Notes under the pieces: generated by a model | The model's database searches: none | Told to the model about the DNA's origin: nothing | The model's input: only the letters and a program-made list of their open reading frames with translations | From: Monosporascus cannonballus | Taxonomy: Eukaryota > Ascomycota > Sordariomycetes > Xylariales | DNA length: 64,000 bases | Assembly (NCBI GenBank): GCA_004154925.1 | Contig: QJNS01000069.1 | Coordinates: 62,001 to 126,000 of the forward strand | Reading direction: 5' to 3' | In this document: piece after piece, positions 46,830-57,000 of the stretch | Numbering within the stretch: the stretch's first letter is position 1 | Layout of the letters: each line of letters starts with the position of its first letter | Position numbers and translations under genes: made by a program

Positions 46830-47540
46830 CAAGGATTTTTGTCTTAAAGATAAAAACCGTAAGTGGTCCTTTTTTATTTACTGGAAAAGGTTTCGGGAAA
46901 CTTTCTTATTGATTTTACCATAATAGGCCGTATTTAAAAAGAAAAAAAAACTTTGTTTAAATTAACGCGAAACGCGTAATAACTGTGCAAATTTTATCGA
47001 AAAGTTTGGGTCCAAAGTTATTTTTTGTTTAAATTGTGTTCGTTTTAAAGAGTTCGATTGTTTTTACGTAATCGACATCCCAAGTTGTAGTTGTTGTACC
47101 CGTTGTTAGCGTTTAGCTTACGACGTATTGGATATAAATTCCTTAGCGAAAATTAGGGTGGAGCGCGAGCGTTTACAAAAGGAATAACGTGAAGTGGAAG
47201 ATAAGTTAATAGAGTTTCTAGGTTGGTTAAAACGTTTGCGTTTTTAGCAAAACGTTTTATAAAAAAAGGCTTTTGCCATTTTAAAGGAAGGTTATGAATT
47301 GGATTAATTAGAAAAATAGGAGAAATTAGAGGAGGAATAGCGGCGCATGGAAATAGAATAAGTTTAGCTTGTTTCTGAGATAGATGTTATGGCAGAGGCG
47401 TTTATTTTTTTTGACTGGAATGCCGTAGGGCTGGATTTGAGCGGGGGACCGTTGTCGCCTGCGATCTTGGCCGTATTGGAAACGGTCGGTCAGGATTCTG
47501 GCGGTAAAACGTCTTAATTAAGTCCATTATATTCGTTAAG
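46830..47540 (+). pseudogene. asORF of B3: best preserved antisense accessory gene
   Basis: One frame can be followed from about 46993 to 47515, broken mainly by TAA/TAG at likely CAA/CAG/TGG codons. Parts in order: (1) a Cys cluster, C at 47026, 47035, 47059, 47086, 47092, 47095 and 47104 (C-x2-C-x7-C-x8-C-x-CC-x2-C), a metal-binding-like pattern; (2) YDVLDINSL; (3) a Glu/Lys/Arg-rich coiled-coil-like region with RVERERLQKE, LKRLRF and LEK repeats (about 47150-47360); (4) a tail with FIFFDWNAV (47400-47426) and Gly/Ser-rich GGKTS near 47500-47513. About 200 residues in all. The true start is not resolved. It ends tail-to-tail with pol. The function is unknown; no transposase, nuclease or envelope motif is visible. 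Confidence 0.7.
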
Positions 47541-50500
47541 TGGTTAAATAATTTTTACGTAATTCTTTTATGTAAATATTTTTTTTATTTAATTAGGTAC
47601 TGGATTTTGTTTTTAATTATTTTGGGGTCCAGTATTCGTTCGATTTCGTATTCGTTAAGGTCTTTTTTAAATTCCCGGTCTGCTTTTAATAGAGCGTTTT
47701 TGGGTATTAGTTTAAGTAAAAAAATGTGGAAAATAAGGTGTATTTTTATATTTCTGGATAATAACAGTCGGTAATTAATTTTGGAAATAATTTTATCAGT
47801 TTTGAACGAGCCAAAATTTTTAAAATTAAGTTTGTTGTTAGGTTTTTTTGTTTTTATTTGAAAGATATTCGAGGTCGCATTTTGTTTTTGGCATAATAAG
47901 TAAACTTTATTTCCTTTTGTTAAAATTAGTTCTTTAATTTTTTTTATTGTAATATTGGGTTATCCGTTATTTAAAAAATTATAATTTATTTTGGAAACGG
48001 GCTTGGATCGTTTTGATTTTTGTTATTAATATTTTTGTTCTTGGGGCAATCGTAATAATTTTTGGTGTTTTGTTAAATGGTTATTTAGGTCGTTCCGTAT
48101 TTACGTTATGTCCATACATAGTTATATGGGGAGATATGCCTATATTTTCGTTAATAAATATGTTGTAGGCGATTTGTGCTAAGGGTCGGAATTTTACCTA
48201 GTTATTTTGCTGGTAATTAACGTAATTCCGAAAGTACTGTTCCAAAATCTGATTAAATCGTTTTATTTGTCCATCCGTTTAAGGATAATATGCTGTTAAG
48301 AATTTAAACTTAATACCAATTTATTTGAAAAAATTAATACCGAATTTTGAAATAAAAAACGTATTTTTATCGGAAATAATTTTTTCTGGTATCCTATGTT
48401 TATCGAGGTAATATTTGATAAAAATATAAGCCATCCGTTTTGCCGTTGTGTTTTTTTTAAAAGGTAAAAAATATTTATATTTGGTAAATTTATTAATAAT
48501 TAGCTATATTTCGTCGTATTTAACTTTAATAATTAAGTTTTTAAACCAAAATAAATTAATAATAAAGTTTTAAGCTATGGTATTCCATGCTTTATTTGGA
48601 ATATTAATGGGTTGTAATAACCTATAAGGCTTGTAACGTACTGTCTTAGTTTTGTTATAAATGTTGTAGTTTTTAATTATTTTTTTGACTATACGGCGTA
48701 GTTCCGGAAAATTATATTTTTCTTATAGTTATTTGGTTATTTTAAAGGTTTCCTGGTATCCGTATAATGGGTTTTTATGGAATTCCCTTACAAATTATTT
48801 CTATTAATCCTTTGGAATATAGATTTTGCTATGGTATAGTAATTGGTTTTTTGGTTATTTTTTAGCTGTTAAACCTTTTTTTGTTCTTTTTTGTCGTAAA
48901 AGTTCCGGAACCGTGTTAATAGTTCGGGAGATGGTTTTTTTAGGATTTCGCATAATTACATAATGTTATTTTGGTTGTATTGTAATATTTGTATGCTTTT
49001 TTGGGAATTTTGAAGTCGTAATTTTTTTTGCGATTAAAAATATCCGTTTGGATTTTTTTTAATGTAAAATATTTTAAAATTAAATCTGGATAAGAAAATT
49101 ATTTATGTTTTATATCGTTTATTAAGTTCCTGGGTTTTTATGAATCGGGTAAAGTTTTTATAATTGGAATAAATGTCGAAAGGTTTTTTGGTTCCGCTAA
49201 AAAAAAGGTTTTATTCCTTAAAGGCGTTAATAATTACCAATAGTTTTTTATTGTAAATTGGGTATTTAAGTTCTGTATTTCGGAATATTTTTAAATAATA
49301 TGCCACTGGGTATTATTTGCCGTTATCCTTTAGCTGTTCCAGGACGGTATTTAGTATATAATTTGAAGTATCTGTCTTTAGGCGTTTCTTTTTGTTAGCG
49401 TTGGGTAGTTTTATTATAGGTCCGCTAGTGATCGTATTTTTCAAAATCTGGAACGTTTTTTTCGTTTTTTTTGGGAATTTAAATTTTTTTCTTATATATT
49501 TTTTGGTCGTAAATTTCGTTAATGGCCTAATTATATTTCCGTATCCCTTAATTAGGCTGCGTATATAATCCGTAAATCCTAAGATTTGCCGGATGTTTAT
49601 AACGGTTACCTTATTAAGGATAAGCTAATTCTTAATTATTTTTATTTTAAAGCGTTAAATTTAAATTTGGCTAAGGGTAAAAGTATATTTTAAAAAGTTT
49701 AATTTCTGCATATGCCATATATTTTTGGCTGGGTTAATTCGGATATTTGTTTCGTTTAACGTTTGGAGTATTTAGGCGATTTGCTTTTTATGCTTTTCGA
49801 AAGTTTCGGAGTAAATGAGGATCTCGTCGAAATAGACGAATACGAATTTGTCCAGAAATTTTCTAAACGTAATTATAATTAGGCGTTAGAAATTGGCGGG
49901 AATATTAGTAAGTCCCATAGGTATTATTTTATATTCGTAAAATTTATGTATTGTTTTAAATGCCGTTTTTTATTTTTTTTCCTTTGGCCATTTAAATACG
50001 GTAGTAACCGTTTCGAAAATTTAATGCAATAAATTATTTGGCTTTGTTGGCGTTTTTTTTAAGATATTCATAAGTATTAAGGGGTATTTATTTTTGATTA
50101 TAATATTGTTTAATTATTTATAATTAATTATTTTTCGGTAAATAGGGTTTTTATTTTTATTAATTTTTTATTTATTATTTTTGGTTTTTGGTACCATGAA
50201 AACGGGGTATTTAGTAAAAAAGTTAAAGGGCTGGATATATCCTTTTTTTAGGTTTAGTTATATATTTTTCTATAAGACTTTAGATTTTTCTGGATTTATG
50301 TAATAAATTTTGTGGAGTTTAGGATGATATCTTTTCTTAATAGGTATTTTGTAGTCTTATTAATTATGTAATGGTAACTTATGATTTTTTTTATCTTTGA
50401 ATAGTCGCTTGAATCTTTAATATTCCGACGGTACCGTAAAGGCTTGATCCGGAATCCTTATTTCCTTGATAATATAGCAAATTTCTTAATCGTTTTTTTT

Positions 50501-51150
50501 GGTGTTTCGTTTTTTTAAAAAAGTATTCGTTTTTTTAATCGATCCGTAGGTTGCTGGAATAAAATTAAGGTATTCCCAGGATAATATCGTGTCCGGAGAT
50601 GTTAGCGATATTTAACGAAATACGTTTTTGGTATCCTTAAATTTGCATTAAAAGTTTTTTAGTTTTTCGAAAAATTCGTTTATTTTCGTATGTGGACAGG
50701 TTTTTATTTACCGTACGTAGTTTGTAGGATTTTAATTTGTATTTTTAAGGAATCCGATATTTTTTTGTTGTTACGGGGGAAATAAAGTTGCTTTTTGCGC
50801 CGGAATCGATTATCGTTTTGAACGTTATATTTTTATATTAAAGGGAAATCTTAATTTGGTTGCGTATACCTTTTGTCGTTTTATATAAGGTTTTGTAAAT
50901 TGGGGTTTTTCGGTACCTTAATTTTGAGGGCCTTTATAATTTTTTGATTTTTGATGTCGTTTAGCTTGAGCGAATTTCTATTTGCGAACTTTTTTGATAA
51001 CATGTTTGGTATATTGATCGTTTATATATTTGTACCACCTTTTTTTGCCTAATTGGCATCCAGGAATAATTGTTTTTTTTTGGTTCGATTTTTGGTTTTG
51101 CACTTTTTGAGTTATAAAGTCGGAAAAGTATTTTTCTGGAAAAGGTATTC
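47530..51150 (-). pseudogene. pol of B3
   Basis: Leftward on the minus strand: protease area about 50870-50600; RT about 50250-49380 with catalytic box YFDE (49834-49823) in VYFDEILIYSE, preceded by PMGLTNIPANF (about 49920-49890); RNase H about 49330-49080; integrase about 49000-47700; chromodomain about 47660-47560. The open piece 51184-50978 (68 codons, basic) lies between gag and protease. Fewer stops than family A but still inactive. The chromodomain tail overlaps the accessory gene on the other strand. Confidence 0.82.
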
Positions 51151-53110
51151 CTATATTTAGGAACTTATGTTGGACGTAAAACATCGGAAAGTAACATAGG
51201 CATTTTTGCGATATGGCCTTTTGACTTCGTTTTGATTCGGGATATAAGTAATAAGACTTAACGTACTTTGGTTATCGGGGAATTTCAATATATCGGTATT
51301 CGTCGTTTGGTTTAATAGGTGTTTTTTCGTCCTATTTAGGCCAAAAGTTATTGTTTTTTTTTGGCTTTAAGATAAACGAAGTAATCGTCTTAATAGCAAG
51401 CAGTAAAATGTAACAGGTCGTGGAGATTTATCGTCAATTTTTTTGGATAAATGGTATATTTTGGGAGCTTATAAAGCTTTGGGAATAATTATTTATGGTT
51501 TTTGGCGTCTGGTCGAAATTAACCGTCCTTTATATGCATCTTATATTTCTGGGAATTAAGGTGGTACTGGTATTTTAGCCCTATAGTTATCCTGGAAGCC
51601 GTCTGTTCTGGATGGTATTTATAGGCTTTACTTTTAGAGTTTTGGCAAACGGGATAATTTTCGTACTTTAGGTTGTTATTTTGAATTTGAATAATTATGG
51701 CAATAATGAATTCTGGCTGGAAGGAAATCGAACTAATTTTTTTCTTTTTTTCTTTTGCCTTATTATCGGTTTTTTATTTAGCCGTTTTAGTTTTTTTCTG
51801 GGTTTGAGGAATCTTTTTTTTCTTGGAGTTCTTCTTGGCGGGAGAGTAACATTTACTTTTGAAATGCCCCTTTTTATCATAGTTGAAATATTCCACTTTA
51901 AACTTGTTTTTTTTTGGGCTTTTTCGAAATAGAATTCGTTTCCTTTTAAGGCTTGCCCTTATTTTTCTTGTTTTGGTTCCTTAAGCCCTTATCGTTATTT
52001 CGTTTGCCGGTCCCTTTTTTTTAGGTACCGATTAAAGGTGCGTCGGTTGGCAATAATAGCCTTATCGGTATATTTTGCGAAGGATTTTACCTTGGGTTCC
52101 ATATATAGTTCGTCCTTAACCTGGGGTTTTAGGCCGTTATAATAAAGGTAAAACAATGCGCTTTCTGGTAGGTTTAAAATAACTGCAAACGATTGAATTT
52201 AATTGTATATTTAGATGTTAACTTGGTTTGGCGGAAAAGATAAAATTATTTAATAATATGTTGCTTTTTATTTGGGTTTCCAAATAAGGTTCGTATTTTT
52301 TTTTAAAGTATTTGTATTTGCTGAAAATGTAATTGGTTATATCCAAGGATTTTTCGGGATAATTCTGCAAGTAGTTCTTTATAATGGGCTCGAATTATAG
52401 GAAAACTTTTCCTATAAGTAATTGCGAAATGGCCATTATTTTTTGATAGTCCTTCGTTAAAGAATTCTTATAGAATTTAAGGTAAAGCCTGGCCTAAACC
52501 AGGAGTTTTTCCATATCCGTAGATTTATCATAAGGCTTAGGGGGAGTTGGTTTATAGCCTTTAACGTTTAGCATTTTATAGTAACTTGGAGGTGGAATAA
52601 TTCCTTTTTACGCCTGGTTCGTACCAAATAATAATAAGGTTAAGGCTTTTTGTTATTAAGCGAACTTAGCGTTTTTCTTTTTTAGGGTTTTGATTTTTAT
52701 TATTAAGATATATAGTTTTTCGTTAATAATTGGTTTCTTTTTTTTCTTTTTTTTTTGTAACTTTGCCCTATATTTTTCCTTAGCCTTTTTTCCATTTCCT
52801 TTTTAACTTTTTCCCGCTTTGATTTTTTTTCCCTAGATTTTAATGGTATCCTTAGAAGTCGGAGTAAGTTATTGCTGGGGTTATGAAAAAAAAGGTCCTC
52901 CTTAAGATCGGGTAATGGAGGGTGTTATGTTATTAATTAGTTGGAAAATTTCCTCGATAAGGGGTAAATTATTTAATCTGGTTATTGATTTTTTACTGAT
53001 TAATAACGGGGATCGGGTATGTTATTTATTTTTTAAACGTCGTTCTGTAATATTGTTTTTACTAAGTTCAGGAGAACTTATGCCTAATTAGGCCTTAAAT
53101 TATTTGTCGG
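51150..53110 (-). pseudogene. gag of B3
   Basis: Minus-strand gag following the 5' LTR. The zinc-knuckle box lies at about 51900-51835: YFNYDKKGHFKSKC, where CX2CX4HX4C would be expected, so the first two Cys have become Tyr and the His and last Cys remain. It is followed by a very basic tail (open piece 51880-51695, KKKRFLKPRKK). The N-terminal part (about 53110-52900) matches the gag start of B4 at 55230-55460. The plus-strand frame 51681-51932 is a shadow. Confidence 0.78.
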
Positions 53111-53134
53111 CTATTGATTAAGGAATTATTAAAA

Positions 53135-53552
53135 TATAACGAACTTGTTATACATTTATTTGGAAGTATAAGCAATATCCGAAAAGGGTCTTGATTTGCA
53201 GGTAATAATAAGGCGACGAATAATTTAGTAATTTGTTCGTTAAAGAGATTTAAAGATTTTTCCTTTAATTAGAAAACGGTATAGTTACTTTTTAATTAAA
53301 AGCTTAAATTAATAGTTAAGGAGCGAAATTAAGTAAGTATTATTTACATAAGAGATTGATTTGTTATATATCCCGATTCCTAAAGTAAGTATATCGTGGA
53401 TTTATGTGATTTATGTAATCTGATTAATTTATTAAATCATTTAGATCATATTAACCAGGCCAAGAATTTTCCTCCGGAGTTTAGCCGTAAGAGGTCCGCG
53501 TTAGGCCTTAAAAGTAGGTTCCCTCGAGACAGGAACCCCTGTTCCTGTAACA
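53135..53552 (-). repeat. 5' LTR of B3
   Basis: Starts tataacgaacttgttatac, ends gttcctgtaaca. More RIPed at its left end than the 3' LTR. Confidence 0.92.
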
Positions 53553-53557
53553 ATTTA

Positions 53558-53860
53558 TTAATTATTTAAAGCGGTTACGGCTTTAATAAAACCTCCTTAA
53601 AAAAAGCTATGGAAATATTAAAAGAAGGTTTAAAGTTAAATTAATTAAAAAAACGGAAAAAGGTAAAAAAAAAACAGCGACGTATAGAAAAAAATCAGTA
53701 CGATTAATTTCTGAAATAAATATAATAATAAAAGCATTTAATTTTTTCGACTGGAGCGCCGTAAGGGTTAATTTATATAAGAAATCCCTATCGCCCGCGA
53801 CCTTAGCCGCGTTAAAAACGGTCGGTTAAAATTTTGGCGGTAAAACGTCCTAATTAAATT
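53558..53860 (+). pseudogene. asORF of B1, C-terminal part
   Basis: Resumes the frame interrupted at 46397: basic/Lys-rich helical text (about 53600-53690), SEINI (about 53717-53731), FFDWSAV (53743-53763), LSPATLAAL (about 53788-53814), GGKTS (53838-53852). The tail is nearly identical in layout to B3 47380-47515, showing the C-terminus is conserved between copies. Confidence 0.68.
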
Positions 53861-53869
53861 TATCATATT

Positions 53870-54780
53870 CATTAAGTAATTAAATAATTTTTAAATATTT
53901 TTTTATATAAGTATTCTTCTTATTTAATTAAATACTGGATTTTATTTTTAATTATTTTAGAATTTAATATTTTTTCAATTTCGTATTCGTTAAAATTCTT
54001 TTCAAATTCCAGGTCTATTTTTAACAGGGCGTTTTTAGGTATTAATTTAAGTAAAAAAATATGGAAAACAAAATATATTTTCATGTTTTTAGGTAACGAT
54101 AATCGGTAATTAATTTTAAAAATAATTTCTTTAATTTTGAACGAGTTAAACTTTTTAAAATCGAATTTATCGTTAAGTTTTTTCGTTTTAATCTGTAAAA
54201 TATTCGAAATTGCGTTTTGTTTTTAACGTAATAAGTAAACTTTATTTCTTTTCGTTAAAATTAATCCTTTAATTTTTTTATTGTAATATTAAGCCATTTT
54301 TGTTAAAAAACTTTAATTTATTTTGGAAACGAACTTAAATTATCTTAATTTTTATTATTAATATTTTTATTTTTAAGGTAATTATAATAATTTTTAATAC
54401 CTTATTAAGTAAATATTTAAATCGTTTTATTTTTGTTTTATGCCCGTATATAATTATATAAAAAATACGCCTATATTTTCGTTAATAGATATATTATAAA
54501 CGATTTGTACTAATAATAAAAGTTTTACTAATTATTTTATTAATAATTAAGATAATTTCGGAAATATTATTTTAAAATCTGGTTTAGCTTTTTTATTTGA
54601 TTATCCGTTTAAAAATAATAAATTATTAAAAATTTAAATTTTATATTAATTTATTTAAAAAAATTAATACCAAACTTTAAAATAAAAAACGTATTTTTAT
54701 CGGAAATAACTTTTTCTGGTATTCCATATTTATTTAAATAATATCTAATAAAAACGTAAATTAATTATTCTGTCATTACG
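53870..54780 (-). pseudogene. Chromodomain and integrase C-terminus of B1 pol
   Basis: Co-linear with B3 47540-48450. Chromodomain about 54000-53890 on the minus strand, then integrase. The text stops at the B4 insertion (54780) and continues at 62068. Heavily RIPed, mostly G to A on the coding strand. Confidence 0.72.
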
Positions 54781-55198
54781 TGTTACAAGAACGTAGGTTC
54801 TTGTCTTGGGAGGACCTACTTTTGAGGCCTAACGTGGACTCGTTACGGTAAAACCTCGGTTAAGGGAATTTTGGCCTTTCGAGGTGATCTAGGTAATATG
54901 GATAATCTGGACCAGATCATATAAATCCAATAGATTTACGATATACTTATTTTAGGGATTGGGATATATAATAGATTATTTTTTATATAATTAGCACTTA
55001 TTTAATTTCGTTCCTTAATTATTAATCTAAATTTTTAATTAAAAGTAATTGTACCGTTCTCTAATTAAAAAAAAAGTATTTAAATCTTTTTAACGAATAA
55101 ATTATTAAATTATTCCTTGCCTTATTATTACTTGCAAATTAAGATCTTTTTCGGATATTGCTTATATTTCCAGGTAAATATATAATAGGTTCGTTATA
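54781..55198 (+). repeat. 5' LTR of B4
   Basis: Starts tgttacaagaacgtagg, ends ataggttcgttata. Primer-binding area (ttttaatagttttttgatt) follows; the tRNA cannot be identified because of RIP. Confidence 0.92.
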
Positions 55199-55229
55199 TT
55201 TTAATAGTTTTTTGATTAATAGCCGATAA

Positions 55230-57000
55230 ATGGTTTAAAACTTAATTAGGCATAAATTTTTTTGAACTTAATAAAGACGATATTACAGAACGACGTTCAG
55301 AAAATAAATAACATATCCGATCCTTATTACCAGCCGGTAAAAAATCAATAATTAAAATAAACGATTTACTTTTTATCGAAAAAGTTTTTTAATTAATTGA
55401 TAATATAGCTTTATTTATTACCCGATCCCAGGAAGGATTTTCCTTTTAACCCCAGTAATAATTTTCCTTAATTCTTTAGGAAACCATCGAAATCCAGGAT
55501 TTAGAGCCAAAAGAAAAACAGCTAGCCAGAGGCCAGAAAAGTTAATATGTTGGCGAAAGAGAACTTACGACGGAAGAAAGATTTGATCTCCTTGCCGAAA
55601 AGGTCATGGTTTTACGAAAAGAAAATGCCCGATTCGCTAAAAAGCCTATTTTTCTTTAATTTGGTTCCCTTAGGGGACGAAATTAAGGAGTTAGTTACCG
55701 ATTATATATAATTAATACGAAGTATTCGGAAAAAGGAATTACAATTTTACTTACAATTAGCGCAAGACGAATATAAAAAAAGATTTCGACCCTGCCTTTA
55801 TTTGGTACCAACCGGATTCGTAAAGGAATTATTTTATCTCCTATTTACCATAAAATACCAGACGTTAAGGGTTATAAGCCAATTTCCCCTAAACCTTATA
55901 ATAAATTAAAAAACCTTAACGGATTTCTGGTTTAGGCCAAATTTTATGAAAATTTTATGAAAATTCTTTAACGGAAAATTATTAGAAAATAATAATTATC
56001 TTTTAATTACTAACCGGACGAATCCGGGAATGGTTTAAACCCGTTTTGACGGATTATTTTAAAAGATATCCAAAGGAATTTTTTAACTTTATTAATTACG
56101 TTTTCGGTAAATACGATTATTTCAAAAAGTAAATACGGGCCTTTTTTAAAAACCTTGATAAGGAATAAAATATTATTAAGCAGTTTTACCTTTTTTATTA
56201 AATTAAGTTAGTATCTAAATATATTATTGAATTTAACCGCTTAGCAACCATTTCTAATTTATTAGAAAACGTATTATTTTATCCTTATTATAATGGCTTA
56301 AAACTGCAAATTAAGGACGAAATATTTAAGAAACCTAAAACTGGATCCTTTACGGTATACATTAATAAGGTTATTATTGCCGATCGACGTATTTTTAATT
56401 GGTATTTCGAAAAGAAAAGGACCGGCAGATAAGGTGATAATAAGGGTTTTTGTAATTAAACTAAGAAAAATAAAGGCAAGCCTTAGAAAAAAATAAGTTC
56501 CGTTTTAAAAAAGCCCAAGAAAAACAAGTCCAAAATAAAGTGCTTTAATTATAGCAAAAAAGGATATTTCAAAAGTAAATATTGTTTTCCTGCCAAAAGG
56601 AATTCCAAAAAAAAAGGAATACCTTAATCCCAAAAGAAAGTTAAAATAATTAAATAAGAAACCGACAGTAAGGCAGAAAAGGAGGAAAAAAAATTAATTC
56701 GATTTCCTCTTAGTTAGAATTTATTATTATCATAATTACTTAAATCCAAAGCGATATCCTAAAATATAAGGATTATCCAGTTTGCTAGGATTTTAAGGTT
56801 AAAGCTTATAAGTATTACTTAGGATAAATAATTTCCAGGATAGCCATAAAGTTAGGATATTAATATTACCTTGATTCCCAGAAATATGAAATGCATATAA
56901 AAAACGGTTAATTTCGACCAGATATTAATAATTATGGATAATTGTCCCTAAAGTTTTGTAAGTTCTTAAAATATACCATATACCAGAAAATACTATTAAT
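55230..57000 (+). pseudogene. gag of B4
   Basis: Begins soon after the LTR with text shared with B3 (DDITERRSENK, about 55270-55300). A helical stretch around 55480-55640 reads EIQDLEPKEKQLARG and FDLLAEKVMVLRKEN (coiled-coil-like). The zinc-knuckle box at 56541-56582 reads C-FN-Y-SKKG-Y-FKSK-Y: three of the four zinc ligands of CX2CX4HX4C are now Tyr by single G to A or C to T changes. A basic tail follows. Gag would package the element RNA; this copy cannot bind zinc normally. Confidence 0.78.

Larger units (their letters stand above)
46398..53552 (-). mobile_element. B3: complete Ty3/gypsy element (7155 bp) nested in asORF of B1
   Basis: Both LTRs are 418 bp (46398-46815 and 53135-53552), with a perfect 5-bp duplication ATTTA at 46393-46397 and 53553-53557. 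It is less mutated than the A elements: long open pieces of gag and of the accessory gene survive. It is oriented minus, with the accessory gene on the plus strand next to the left LTR. Confidence 0.95.

Noticed and set aside
51681..51932. 83-codon plus-strand frame
   Set aside because: Overlaps the gag zinc-knuckle and basic tail of B3 on the minus strand, which is the recognisable coding strand.
47000..52900. Strong T>A and G>C strand asymmetry in B3, taken at first as strand-specific RIP
   Set aside because: Coding strands of all elements here are A-rich in both orientations, so an original A-rich coding bias explains it; it cannot be separated from RIP strandedness by eye.
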